From the NCBI GenBank assembly GCA_026874595.1, contig CM049307.1, positions 53,360,370-53,424,369 of the forward strand: a stretch of 64,000 nucleotides of DNA, in the 5' to 3' direction. The DNA comes from Sipunculus nudus (taxonomy: Eukaryota > Annelida > Sipuncula > Golfingiida > Sipunculidae). Shown in pieces: positions 22,946 to 35,819 of this stretch. The notes under the pieces are model-generated. The model was not told the DNA's origin and made no database searches. It worked only from the letters and a program-made list of their open reading frames with translations. The translations under genes and the position numbers were made by a program. The number at the start of each line of letters is the position of its first letter. Positions within the stretch are counted from its first letter, which is position 1.

Positions 22946-24000
22946 ACGAAGTTTTGCGGATACTATGTTTTTGACAGAGTTCCTCCGCCGCGGCGGCGTT
23001 CATTTCCAGAGAGCTCCTCGGAGACTAATGGACCGATTTTTCCCAAACTTACACCTATTATCGGGTCACATGTGAACTGGTGCCTAACCAATTTGCATTG
23101 ACCTCTGACCTTTTCTCTCTATCCAGTGTCCATTTGTGGGTCTGTTTCCACTCATAAACCCTCATATCTCGGGAACCGTTTGACTGATCAGGAAATAAAA
23201 TTGATACAAATGTAGCCCTTGGATTGCTTATAACATACACAAAAAATGGTGGCGCCACCTGTAACCATGTTTGCACAGTGTCCATCTGTTCATCTGCCTT
23301 GGGTTAAAATCACTCATATCTCTGCAGTGAATTGACTAATTCACCTGAAATTCGTCATGTGTATACATCCAGGATAGCTTTCTTGATTTTATGACAGGTG
23401 GCGCCACCTACGTTCACGTTCATGCTGATGACATCCAAGCTTATATCTCGGGAACCGTTTGACTGATCAGGAAATAAAATTTATACAAATGTAGCCCTTT
23501 GATAGCTCTGTAACATACACAAAAAATGGTGGCGCCACCTGTAACAATGTTTGCACAGGGTCTGTCTGTTAGTCTGCCGTGGCCTAAAATCACTCATTTC
23601 TCTGTAGTGGTTCGACATAACTGCCTAAAATTTTGCAGGTTTATACATCGTGGACAGCTTTCTTGATTTTATGACAGGTGGCGCCACCTACATTCTAGTT
23701 AACGCTGGACACATCCAAGCTCATATCTCAGGAACCATTTGACCGATTGGGCCAAAATTGTGCATGTGTTTAGATCTCACATAGGTCTTTATCATACACA
23801 AAACTGGAGGGGTTACCTGCAAAGATTTTTGCACAGTGTTTGTCTGTTTGTCTGCCATGGGCAAAAATCGCTCATATACATGTAGTGGTTTGACTTTTCT
23901 GCCTAAAATTTTGCAGGTGTATACAACTTGGACAGCTTTCTAGATTTGTGGTAGGTGGCACAACCTACATACATATTTAGGCTGCAGACATCCATGCTAA
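22935..24000 (+). repeat. Second block of the dimeric GGTGGCGCCACC array
   Basis: Perfect GGTGGCGCCACC at 23248, 23397, 23528 and 23677 (spacing 149, 131, 149), with decayed members near 23808 and 23955. This is the same dimer as at 18.1-19.65 kb. It is preceded by CCGCCAAAACGAAGTTTTGC at about 22936, which also precedes the first block in altered form at about 18365. Confidence 0.92.
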
Positions 24001-24235
24001 TATGCAACATACCTCACTCTATTTCCCCTTGCCACTCAATCCATGCCTCACTATCCGATTTTGGCAGATACATGTAGTCACTTGTCGGTTACCTGTATTC
24101 TAGTTTTAAAAGTTTACACATTTTTCTCTATTTTTGAGATATATAAATACAGACTAAATCTTGGCCTGTTGGTTAATCTGTTTGATGCTTCAGTTGAATG
24201 GGTATATACTACCATTCTGATGATAAAATTTCCTT

Positions 24236-24290
24236 TTGCGAATCTCTTCCCAGTTAGCTGAGCGTCATGACCCATGGGTCACTTGTTATC
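24236..24290 (+). repeat. Terminal-looking segment GAGCGTCATGACCCATGGGT
   Basis: GAGCGTCATGACCCATGGGT followed by CACTTGTT closes the repeat-rich stretch that opened at 15815 and matches a similar segment near 14185. It may mark one end of the composite repeat, but no opposite inverted end was found. Confidence 0.4.
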
Positions 24291-25270
24291 TGATCAGCAT
24301 GTCACAGGGAACATTAAGAAATTACATCAACATGTAACTTAAGGGCCTCCTGTTGACTCTGGAACCTTCCACAGCTACCTGCAAATAGCAGCACTAGAAA
24401 GGGCATGTTCTAAGCCTTCTGTTGATGTATAGAACATGCACTTTGCCATTCAACAGAGGCAACAGTATTAGCTTTTTGTCAGGAAACCTTATATTTTGTT
24501 AAAATGGACCACCTTACGAAATGGGACCATATGACACTGAAGGAATAGTATATGGTAACATACTAGTATATTAAACCATTAAATCCTAATGGACAATATT
24601 TTCATAACTACATTTATTTGAACTTTCATTGTACATACATATGAATAGATATTTATACATATAGCATAAATGAAGCACTTATTAAATATCAGAGGTGTTA
24701 CAGAGGTATTGCTTGAAATTATAAATGTATAATGTCTGAATTTCTATAAAATAGTAACAGTTAAGCACTAAACAGAAATCACAAATTACATGTTGAAAGA
24801 ATACAACTAAATTGTCTTCTTCATAGTTTTATCACCTTCCTTCTAATAGAGTTTCAATAATGCTACTTGAAAATATTCAGGACAGAACCAAACTCGAGAC
24901 TGTGCATGCATGTTTCCTTAGCTTTTGGGGTGCATTTGGCATTCAAGGCATCCATTACACTGAACAGATTGTGTGTGGGTGGAGAGGTGTATCATTACAT
25001 GGCCAATATTCAGGTTCCTAGGGTATGTCCTTCTTCACTGCAATAATCTTTTGTATCTTTTTCCATCCATTAGAAGTGAAAAATCTTTTAGTGGGTCGAT
25101 ATCGATACAGTTACTGTGTCAATATGCACAGGCAAAGGATATTTCAAAGGCATTATCTGTGTGGAACATGCCTTAAGGTTTTTTTTCTCTGATAGCTCTT
25201 TCCACATGATCTGCTCTAAGAAGAAAAAGCAAGAGCAACTTTTTTTTGCTCCATAGTGCTCTTCTGGGAG
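24290..25270. other. Unassigned sequence
   Basis: A segment near 24555-24680 repeats the CATTAAATC...GGACAATATTTTCATAACTACATTTATT motif order of the inverted-repeat arms, so it is part of the same repeat family. The remainder is unrecognised. Confidence 0.45.
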
Positions 25271-25492
25271 AATAAAATATTGTCCATTGTGATTTAATGT
25301 ATGGTTTTGTATATGTCACCAGACCATACTATACCCTCAGTGTCATTTATGCTATGAATATTTTATATACACATATATTTATATATGCTATATGCATATT
25401 TTGTACAATAAACGTAGTTGCATATGTGGATGGAGTGTGGACTGTCTAGCCTAGGCAGCTGACAATGTCAGCTGCCTAGACACTTCCAATAA
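25270..25492 (-). repeat. Right arm of the large inverted repeat, with a perfect hairpin
   Basis: Reverse complement of the arm at 20080-20345. At its outer end is a perfect 14-bp inverted repeat, CTAGGCAGCTGACA-A-TGTCAGCTGCCTAG, at about 25452-25480. Confidence 0.78.
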
Positions 25493-26865
25493 ATTATGCG
25501 GTAATCTTAGATGAATAAAAGCATGAACATAAAAATACATTCTCTAAATGTTTTTTTCTTAAGTTCACTGGCCTGGAGGCTGTGGAATAATGGATATTTT
25601 TTCTTGGCTTAGCATGTTTTATCTTATGGACAGAGAGCTCTGATTTAACCCAAGGTCAGTTGATCACGTGAACCAGCTCGAGTTATTCAATGTTTATGAA
25701 TATCTAACACAGGATATTGGCGTTTAACATGAATTAACAAGTCATTAAGATTACGGAGCAGCCGTGACCAGGTTATTAATAACACCAGTCATCATGCCAC
25801 CCACAATGTTTGCTGCAGTTTTGTGTTAATCATATTGTGTGTAACACCTAATAAAGTAGCACCCCCAACATTGTGTGGCACACTAAATTTGATAAAAGGC
25901 AGGCGGTACCGTTTGTGCCGTAAACCGTGAATGCTATGGCCAGTGTTCGGTTCAGCTCTGGCTCCCTTGCGCTCCTGTCCTGCCCCGACTTGCCTCGCTC
26001 CACGACACCTACTGCAATCAATGCAAGATATCGTAGAGCATGTATAGGCCTTGCTTGGCTACCTTTGTACAGCCCTGTCCACATAGAGTCTATTGTACAG
26101 GAACTGGTCCACAAGGTCTAACAGAGGAGTGACCACACTGCTATATTGAGTCATCTACTCACTGTCCAAACAACAATTTTCTTATTGATCTCATTTTATC
26201 AGAGAGTATTAGTGTAGAGATTACTCTCAAAGGGATGAATTAATTATATTTATATTCATGAGGACTGCCACTGCATACAGGACACTTGTGAAAGCATAAG
26301 GTATAAAGAAAGAATCAATACACAGGAGAAAGATATCCATTATCTCATTATTTCTTTATGCGAGTTAAATCCCTTAATTCCTTGAGAATGAAGAACACAT
26401 ACTGTTAAATTATTTCTGAAATACATACAAAAATAACATAATCCTGAAATACAAGCTGAAAAAACATATAATCATGAAACACAATAAGGAAAAAAACTTA
26501 TTCCTAAACACAGTCAATAAGGTACATTTAATCTTGAAATACATGCAGAAATTTTGGTTCTGAAATGCATTGATGAAAATGTAGTTCTGATATACACAGG
26601 GAAGAAATATAGTTGTAGCATTGGAATACAGAATGGAAATATGTGCCCTAGCAATACAGGAGAAATATAGTGTTGAAATACAGAGGAAAGAATGCAGTGT
26701 ATGTGTATTCTTGCTAAAATACACATTGGTTTACACTAGAAAACTTTTGTTAAAACATGCTGAAACTAATAATAAAATGAAGGATACTTTAACCGAATGC
26801 TTTGTGTATAAAAGCTTCTATAAGCTTTCATAATATTTTAAAGAGTGGCCACTGCATCAATAGTA
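25493..26865. other. Unassigned, includes a G+C-richer patch at 25.9-26.1 kb
   Basis: The patch 25890-26120 is open on both strands (64 and 88 codons) and less A+T-rich than its surroundings. Neither translation resembles a known family. It might be a lost exon or transposon piece. The rest is A+T-rich with no assignment. Confidence 0.35.
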
Positions 26866-27262
26866 TACTGTAGTTGACTTCATGTTTGCAGGGGTAAAAT
26901 ATAGCAATTTTCACCTTTTCATTGTTTCGTGAGGATTCTCTATTCGTGATCTCAACATTAAAAAGACTTATATAGCCTTTATTATATGAATACTATAAAT
27001 AATGTGTGCTGAATCTTAAAAATTGCACAGGGACTCAACTGAACATCGATAGATGGGATAATTACAAAGATCTGATAGCATTTATAATAGCAATATTTGA
27101 ACATATATAAGACCTATGGTTTTTCATAATATTAGTCTTTTACCTTTCTATTTGCCTTCAACAATGGGACCTCGCATTCACAAAGGTTTTATTTTCGCAA
27201 TAATTCCCATTTCCCGAATATCAGGAAATTGAAACCCTCTTGAACAAAAAGTCAACCACAGT
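26866..27262. mobile_element. MITE, TACTGTGGTTG family, copy 2
   Basis: About 397 bp from TACTGTAGTTGACTTCATG to AAAAAGTCAACCACAGTGT, with imperfect terminal inverted repeats matching the copy at 29921-30350. The interior holds TTTCGTGAGG and ACCTCGCATTCACAAAG, diverged versions of the CGAGGGTTTCATTTTCGCG segments of that copy. Non-coding. Confidence 0.78.
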
Positions 27263-29869
27263 GTCAGGTTTAAACAAACTGGCATGAATACTTTATCAAT
27301 GCAGTTCTACACTTTTAATATTTAACAATATTCTACACCATGTTCATTCAGTTCATTGTCACACCATGAAGGTTACCCGTATGTAATAAAGTTGGTCAAT
27401 ATACAGGATGTGAGCTAGTATATTGACTGCATCATGTGATACAGGTGGCCCAACATATGATTTCTAATACCTGTTGTTATCCAGTAAATTTCAACAAGAA
27501 TATGATTTATTTGTTCATGTTATATTCAAGAATTAAGTAGGGGTCATGACTGGGTTTGGACCTTATGCCCAACCCCTAAGCTTTTGTTGCAACTGGTACA
27601 TGCTTTGCATGTGTCCCTTCCACTGGCTTGGCCAGAACACTATGGTCAGTGACTTAACCTTATGTTTACTGTTCAAGATGAGTGACCATCTCTAACAGGA
27701 GTTAAAAGGACATATTCCTTGAGAGAAAACATCAACAACATGCTGTTAGAATACCAGTTTAATAGTGGTTGATGGCAATATCATTATATAAACAATCATA
27801 ACTGATCTTGAAGTACTTGAATTAATTTGTTGAAATATTGCCCTGGTAGCATATTAAACTTAAGTCACAATTCATTGGTCTCTACAAAGTAAAATACTAG
27901 CAAATACAGCATATGTATTTGCGTTTTATAGTCAGTCCATTTCAGTATAAAATTGGATTTAATGTAGGTAAACTATATGCACTCCTGGGTCTTCTTTAAT
28001 ACTGAAGTTTTGCATTTTATATTGAAAAGCATGTGGAATTCTGGCAAAAGTGACTATGTACATATGAATATTTTCATATACATTTGTGAATATTAGACTG
28101 AAAATCTTAGAATAAAGAATGACCACCAAACCCCTTTGGAAAGGAGACCTAAAAGGATGGTGCAATCCCACACTCAGTGACCCCCCCCCCCCCAACAAGT
28201 TGAAAGCTAGGTCCCACCGTAATCATCAGTGACAGCTTGTTCATGGCCAGTGCAGTATAGTCAACGATCAGGTGTCCTTTTATTGACTGTCACCAACTGT
28301 ATGCCCAGCTACAAAACCAATCCTCAGGCCACACATTACAGTATTGACATATCTTTTATAACTGCATTGTGACTCAAGTACTGGTGGTTGAGCAGCGAGG
28401 CTTGAGCAGTGCTGGCAGCCAAGGCCCAGTCAATATCCTAAAGCGGCAGATCCTTCGAACTGATCCTGCAGGATGTATTTCTATTGTCTGGATAACATAA
28501 ATGGATTGTGTTGCATGAAAGACTAGCCGCAGACTTGTCACCTGACATAAGGTCTGCTGTTACAGATACCTGCGCTATTCTAAGATATCATTTTTAAGGC
28601 AACAAAAAAAAAAGTTCTGTGGGTTTTTTTTGTGGATTTTTTTTTGCAACTGATGAGGATGAAGTCCTTGATAATGTTTATAATATGTGTTCTCTCTTGA
28701 ATTCCTAAAAAAAACTTTAATGTATGGAAAACAGACTAATTTTTATGTTGATTGTACGCACTATCTCAAGAACTGAAGGGAATTTTTGTATTTTTGTTTG
28801 CAAGCTTGCTAGTAAAAATTAACTTATTGTGTCTTGACCAGTAATTAAACAAGCATGTTTCCCGTTCTCAGAGTCCATTGAATAATTAATTAATTTTATG
28901 TGGCCTAACTGTTGATTTTTACTCTTGTTTTAACTGTAATAAGTAATTTTGGTATATGCAGTGATGGAGAAAAAGCAAGATATAGACTGGTCTCCTGGGA
29001 AAATGTCTTTTACTATGACACCTGAACTGCATGGTCTAAAGGCTTATTATTTTGTAGTGTTGATTTTCATTTATGTTTAAACATGTAGTTTTATGTCTCG
29101 TAGGGACAAACCGATATATAGATTTTAGGCATGACACAATATCTAGAATTAGAATATAAGCACTGTTCTGTTTCCTTATTATTTTTAGTGTTTTCACTAT
29201 TGCATTGATTTTGTTATATGGTAAAAAAGCAAGCTATGGATTATTCTTTCATCCATGGATAATGTCTCTTGTTATTATACATGCACCGTTCTACAGACTT
29301 ATAATTTCCATGTTGATTTTCACTTATGCTTTAACATGAAGGCGCCATGCTCATAGTGGCAGACCAAGATATCTACTTAATTGTTATCTAAAAAACTGTG
29401 TGACACTAAGATACCTCTACAGTAGGCTGTTTTACAGACTCGTTACTTCTGTGTGTTTCATTCCACCTGTGCTCTCACATTTTGTGGAGTACCATGTTTC
29501 AGCTTGGTGTCTGTTATTTCATGGTTTCATTAACATATCTTGCCTTGTTCAGGTTTTCTTTAGTAGTTCATGCATCCAGTTGTTTTGTGACAGGTTTCAA
29601 GGAATCAATATTCAGAAAATTAGGGGCCTGGCCATGTTGATCACAGTCAACGGTTGAAGGTCTCAAGCCATTAAAATATCCATGTGTAATAACAAATACC
29701 ATAAATTATTTGCTGATAATGAAAATTTCATCCAGGTTATACTGTGAACCTAGAAAATAATGCTACATATTTAATTTATGGTATAAAACTAGATTTTGTG
29801 TTATGTTTATTTAGCCTATTAAAATTATCTGACATTTATAGGTGGGAACTAGTATTCAGATATGGTCAT

Positions 29870-29870
<1 letters not shown>
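27263..29870. other. Long stretch without recognisable genes
   Basis: A+T-rich and largely unique. It contains a C13 run at 28181-28193. The 60-90 codon frames at 27959-28198 and 29400-29657 show no domain or splice-site context that I can support. Confidence 0.5.

Positions 29871-29920
<50 letters not shown>
29871..29920. repeat. (TA)n microsatellite
   Basis: About 50 bp of TA dinucleotides abutting the left end of the MITE at 29921. Confidence 0.97.
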
Positions 29921-29923
<3 letters not shown>

Positions 29924-30347
29924 TGTGGTTGCCTTTTTGTTCGTGAGGGTTTTAATTTCACGATATTCGCAAATGGGAAATAATCACGAAAATGAAACCC
30001 TCGGGAATAATTGGCCAATGGATTACGTCCTTCTTATTTAATGTAGCCAATATTTGTATGGGAATAGATTAGAACAATGAGAATTGTTATAATAAGTTAC
30101 ATCCATGCAGGTATAGGGAAAACGTTCCCCTTAATTTGAACTTAACTACCTGTGCTTTGTGTTCGGGCCCATCGTTATATGAGAAAAATATCACAAACTC
30201 ATGACTTATTCTCATTTTATAACACACATATGTATGGCTTTACCAAATATTTTGGTTCTGGTGAGATCGCGAAAATGAAACCCTCGCAAAACATTAAAAA
30301 TTGAAAAATCGCGAAATTTCAGCCTCGCGAATATGAAGCCAACCACA

Positions 30348-30350
<3 letters not shown>
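29921..30350. mobile_element. MITE, TACTGTGGTTG family, copy 3
   Basis: 430 bp with terminal inverted repeats: left TACTGTGGTTGCCTTTTTGT then TCGTGAGG, right CCTCGCGAATATGAAGCC then AACCACAGTA. Sub-terminal CGAAAATGAAACCCTCG segments occur on both sides. It is inserted in a TA microsatellite, consistent with a TA target duplication, but the flanking (TA)n makes that unprovable. Non-coding. Confidence 0.88.

Positions 30351-30412
<62 letters not shown>
30349..30412. repeat. (TA)n(GA)n compound microsatellite
   Basis: TA dinucleotides to 30380 followed by GA dinucleotides to about 30412, directly right of the MITE. Confidence 0.97.
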
Positions 30413-30416
<4 letters not shown>

Positions 30417-31728
30417 ATGCAATTATATATAATGAGATTATTTGGAGGTTCTTTGTTACTCTATTAATACAATTTAAGAATCATTTTTGAAAGCACAGCT
30501 ATTAAAATAATAGATGTTTGAATATTGCAGTTAAAAACCTTTTAAGAGAAATTTGTTGGAGAAATTTTGATACTAAAGTTTTTTCATGAGAGGAGGGTAA
30601 TTTTTCCTGATTTCAGAAAATATTAATTAACAATCATTTATGTAGACTTGAGTGAGTAAAATGAATTCATAACAGATTTTTGAGTTATTTGAATTTAATG
30701 CTTAGAGAAAAAAATCTATACCCCCATTCATGAAAATAAAGCCCTTGATCTCAGTAATGACTTGCTTTATGGCCAATAGCCTGTGTACATAGATAGCTTT
30801 ATGTGTATTTACATGTACTTGAGATTGCTAATATGCAAGGTGACAAGCCAATGACATTAGCCGTCACATAACTAATCTCCAGACAGCATGCCCAGGTAGC
30901 GTTGAGACTCAAATATGTCAAGATCAACCCTTTGATTGCCCAGGTCAACCTGTAGTTAGCAATTCTGCGGCCAGAAGGGATAATTTCTTAACAAGTATGA
31001 ACAAGTGCACCAGTGTGTAATAAATTTGCTCACGATACCATTAGTTCAAAACTTTATTTACAGGTACCTCCCCAAAGTCTGTAGGGTACAGACATGAAGT
31101 GATTGTGATCAGATATTTCATGTTGTTTATGAATTCCTATTTAAATTAAGCAATTTATAAATAAGACTAATTATATAATTTTTCATTTTAGATACAAAGA
31201 ATACAAAGTATATTTCCCTGGAAATGATCAAATTCTTTTAATAGAGTCTCAATATACATTCAGAAAACACAGGAAATTATATGAATAGTTAGGTCAGGTA
31301 GTGCCTTGTAAAATTAGGGGTAGACTAATTTCATCAGCTTACTGAAATATGGTTTGTAATGTGATATATTAATGTTATGTATTTCCAATGTTCATACAAG
31401 GTGTGAAGATTCCTAAGGGATGCCTATTTCTCTTTCAACTATGATGAGTAATGACACTATTAAATTAAGACAGCAAGAACATTTCAAAGAAAACATATTC
31501 CTCATGTTGTTTATGAATGAGCCACCCCCCCCCTTAAATTCCTAATTGTCATCAATCCCTTGTTCAGTATTGTTTGTGTGTTTCTATCCTTCTACATTTA
31601 ATTAATTGTTTAATAAACAAAAGTTGTCCATTAGACCATCAGACTAGTGTATAGCTCTGAAATTTTCAATCGCTCTGAAATTTTCAATCAACTTCAAATT
31701 TCAATGATGTTTAGGAATTTAAACTTAT
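30413..31728. other. Unassigned A+T-rich sequence
   Basis: No gene or repeat family recognised. Confidence 0.5.
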
Positions 31729-32067
31729 TAGGCCAAAATAAAAAAAAGGTATGGTTCTCAGGCACTTTTTTTCAGAAATCAATGCGGGCGGGCGCTTTTT
31801 TTATTTTAAATTTTTTGGTATGTTTTGATAAAAATGTCAAATGATAAGGGTAAAGCAAGAAAATAACAGTTTTATTTTGCTAAATAAGTAAAAGCACTAC
31901 AAAACAAAGGAATTGTATGGTTTTATCTTCTTGAAAGAAATTTCGGAGCAGCAGCAGCTCAAATTGGAAAATTTTTATTGAAAATCAAAATAAAAAGTTT
32001 TGATGCGGGGGTTTAAAATTGATGCGGGTGGTGCCTGAGAACCATACCTTTAATTTTTTTTGGCCTT
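31729..32067. mobile_element. MITE, GGCCAAAA...CTCAGGCAC family, copy 2
   Basis: About 339 bp from TTAGGCCAAAATAAAAAAAA (then GGTATGGTTCTCAGGCAC) to GTGCCTGAGAACCATACC and TTTTTTTTGGCCTTA. The interior matches copy 1 (16579-16918) in reverse, including AATGCGGGCGGGCG near one end and GATGCGGGGGTTT near the other. Confidence 0.88.
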
Positions 32068-33667
32068 ACATGTGTGTAACATTAAAGCTATAGCAAAATG
32101 TTGTAAAATGAAATTCAGAGAGATTTAGCCAGTGAAACCATAATACTGATATTATGCATAATACATGTATTCAGATGGGGAGATATTGAGCTAAAATTAG
32201 TCAGCAAACTGTAATATATGCAGACATATGCCAAAGTTACCGAACCATGAGGAAGAAAGGACAGTGATCAGTTAGTCAAGATAACATGATAGTCTAAGGA
32301 AATTTGAAGGAACAATGTTTACTCACATACATAGATTGTTCAAACAGTTCAATCCCCGGAGTCACCTGGGTTGTAGAAATAGGACTAATATTGACAAACA
32401 ACAACTTCTTTCACTTGTCTCAGGTTTGTCCACACCTTACCACCAAAGTCAATATTTGCGCTATACAAACACAGGCAATACTGGATGTTAGGCTGCAAAT
32501 AAATCAGGTTTCATGTTTTTTTTTGGAAGTTCTAAATGAATGGGGTATTGAAAGTTATATAAGCAAAAACTTGCAGCCTATTGCCAGGTATGCTTATCAC
32601 TCCCCCCCCCCCCCTCTTTTACGGCACATTCATGATCCAGGTACACTAACACACTAACAGGCACACACACGCACCCAAGTAGGTCTGTTCTTAAGGGTGT
32701 ACTCCTGTCATTGCATTTGACTACCACAATTAATTATCTCATTTCAAGTACCAATTTATTTGATATTTTTACACAACAACCAGAGGGTGTGCTAAATTTA
32801 AAAAAAAAATGGATTTTGTGTGTTTTTATGGTCTGCAAATCCTGTTCTGGCTTATAAAAAAGATACCTGATATATGGCATACTTATCACCTGTTGTGGCC
32901 AACCTCATGTTGATGAGTTCTACGCCAGAGGAGGAGCAGGAAGAAATTAATCTCTGACTTATGAGAATCCCAAAAATTGTATTTATTTTTATTTCTGTAG
33001 CATACCTCCAGGTAGACAACATGATGTTGGGGGGGGGGGTTGATAAAAAAGGATCCCATATCAGTATCATAAAGTAGTCCATATCAGGAGTTGTTTTTTT
33101 TGCACTCAATAACAATTGTATTCTAGGGAGGGACAAGTAAATCTGTGTGTGCATGTGTGTGCTTGTCCTAGTAGGTAATTGATACATCAGCAAGAAATTA
33201 AATTTTTGGTACCTGGGTATAGCAACATAAGGAGTTTCAGTAAGCCAGATCAGGAGTTACACATGTTCACACACTTTGCAGTGAGAGTAACTTTAAAGGA
33301 ACATTTTACCCACTGTGCAAAGACATGGATCCACACAACCATGCATGCACCCCTCCTGTGTACAGTCATTCCCCTCTGAATCAATTTCTCCAGAGTGCAC
33401 TGTTAAGCACTTACTGTATGTATAATGATATGGTGTGTATACACTCAACACATATTGCTATAGGATATAAAATTTATGAAGGTTGAGGCACCTCCCCTGA
33501 TTACAAACTGACCCAAATGTGGAATCCTCACCTCATATAGGTACCTTTTAAATGAACTTTGAACTTATATGAATATGCATCAGATATGCAATATTGGTAA
33601 ATATACATGTGTCAGAGGGTGGAGAGTATTATAATTTATATACCATAATACCCAACATTTTAAGGGT
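32068..33667. other. Unassigned sequence
   Basis: Contains a C12 run near 32602 and a G10 run near 33030. Open frames at 32304-32657 and 32852-33193 exceed 110 codons but contain homopolymer-derived proline runs and match nothing recognisable. Confidence 0.5.
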
Positions 33668-33880
33668 TAGGCAAAAAAAAAATAAGGTCTGGCTCTCAGG
33701 CACTTTTTTTTTCAGAAATCATTGTATGATTTTATCTTCCTTTAAAGAAATGTCTGAGTGACTGGAGCTCAACATCGGCAAATTTCTATTGAAAATCATA
33801 ATAAAATTTTTTGATGCGGGGATTTAAAATTGACTTGGGCAGTGCCTGAGAACCATACCTTTTATTTTGTTTGGCCTTAG
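33668..33880. mobile_element. MITE, GGCCAAAA...CTCAGGCAC family, copy 3 (internally deleted)
   Basis: Same ends as copies 1 and 2 (AATAAGGTCTGGCTCTCAGG on the left; GTGCCTGAGAACCATACC and GTTTGGCCTTAG on the right) but only about 213 bp. The GCGGGCGGGCG-bearing interior next to the left end is missing. Orientation as copy 2. Confidence 0.85.
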
Positions 33881-35019
33881 GCCTAGCTTAGTATTTTTCA
33901 ATAAATAAGGCCACAGGTTTTGTAATCCATTCCAAGACCTAACTCACAGCTATACAAAAAATAAATCAGTGATAACACTTAAAATTTGATATTTGTTGTA
34001 TCAATATTGGTATCTGTGTGAAACAAGCTTTAGTCTTAATATTGACTAATGTATTTGTGACTAAATTTTGGATAGGGGTGTCTGTTATTTATTTTTTTTT
34101 TTTTAGTTAAATGAGTTTTAAATATTAAAAGAGAATTTAGTTAATGTTAACTTGCAGTATGGATATTTGAGACTCATTTATAATTTGTCCATTAGGTTCT
34201 TATGCAGAAAATTCTTAAACAAAGATTGCCTTAAATTCCAGGGACCAAAATACCCTGTTGATTCAACATTGTATACAGTGCATGCTGGTATTATTAAACA
34301 TCCAAAGCAAATTAACAAGAACATAAATCACCGCAAAGTCATTGATTAAACAGCAGAGCCCCAGGTAAAAATAAATTTGAAAAAAAAGCTGCCAAGGGCT
34401 AGCAGTTGTTAGCTTGTAAGCTTGCAGTGGGGGGTCCACAATTACTCAACTTGTTCTGCATATTTTTGCATGCCTGTAGAGATTAAAGTGGGCTAGAACA
34501 GGGGCTGCCTGGTGTGTGTAATATTGTACACACAGGCTCAAATCTGATTAATTAAGGCTGCCAGGTATTATTGTTATTGATCATTTGGTCCAGGTTGTTT
34601 CTCACTAGGTCAGGATTTTCTTCAGGTTATCAGTACAGCTTATGGTGAACGAACTGATCTTAATTGCAGCCAATGTAACCTTCAGTATGTGTAGGATGTA
34701 TCATTATGGTCAAGGCATAGGACTGGGGAGCCGAGGGTCCCTTTTTTTTAAACAAGACCTTGCATGCAGTGCCTCTAAGAAAATGAGGCTGAATTGGGCA
34801 CCAAATTCTGGACTCCAGTACTAGTACCCTTTAGGCATTATCTGAAACTTAGGTATTCACTTCAATGGCAATACTGTAAAGAGTTAAGATATTTATGGTC
34901 ACCTGTATACCTGTACAAAATCTGCATATAGTTGATCAAGAGATGGCCTGCTTAAACACTTGGTACATAATGTGATTGATTATTTGTAGCAAAATAAACT
35001 CTCATATATCATATTTCTG
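33881..35019. other. Unassigned A+T-rich sequence
   Basis: No gene or repeat family recognised. Confidence 0.5.
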
Positions 35020-35023
35020 TTAA

Positions 35024-35543
35024 AGGGACCCAATCACCTAAGCTAGTTGAATTAACATGAGAAATACCTTCTTCCCTTTAAAATAAACCTGTACCTGCCA
35101 AATGATTGCCTTGAAACTGTTTGCTAACTCCTGTAAACGAGTGTTAAATCACAGTGGACTGGGCGCAATTTCAGGTGTCAACATAAACAAAATGTGTGGG
35201 GCCATATGCTTCATGGAGCCACAACACGTGTCAATCAGGGGATGCCCCAAATGACTTGGCCCAAAAATGTATTACATGTTCCTGCTGGCTTATCAAAACA
35301 CAGCGTGTTGCGACTCACAGTCGGACCTCTGGTCATGCAGTCTTGTTATGGTAAACCAACACGCATGGACAGTGTTTACCAACACACAAAGCAATAACAA
35401 GGTCTTAAACAGCCGTATACAAGGAAATGAGAGAGTGTGCTGGGATGGTGTTGCTGGGAAACTTTAAAAAACTTTTTGTATAAAGCAAAACTGGACTGAT
35501 AGAGTGAAAGAATGGGCATAATATTGTGCCTGATTATGTCCCT
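35024..35543 (+). mobile_element. TTAA-flanked MITE (piggyBac-like), copy 1
   Basis: 520 bp beginning AGGGACCCAATCACCTAAGC and ending TGATTATGTCCCT, with exact TTAA on both sides (35020-35023 and 35544-35547). TTAA duplication is the hallmark of piggyBac elements. No transposase is encoded; the 66-67 codon frames inside are not conserved in copy 2. A second copy in the opposite orientation lies at 37531-38018. Confidence 0.82.
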
Positions 35544-35819
35544 TTAAACTGACTAGCACAGCCACAAGGTATTGAACAAAAATTAACAAAGAAAACAAGC
35601 TTGCTGCTTGAAATATTCAAGATATGTTTGTACACACACACATGTAATAAAGTCCAAATTCTGGACCGAAGTACTCAGTATTACCCTGCAGACATTGATC
35701 AGAGCGTTATTATACCCTTTTGTCATAAAGGTACGCTCCCGAGGCAGCAGAAATCTTGCACTTCTAAAGAAGCAACTGATTTTCACGCTGCCAGCTTTGA
35801 CCGTTTATGATATATTTAG

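Noticed and set aside
25848-26121. Gene in the G+C-richer patch at 25.9-26.1 kb
   Set aside because: Both strands are equally open, no domain is recognisable and no splice signals bracket it.
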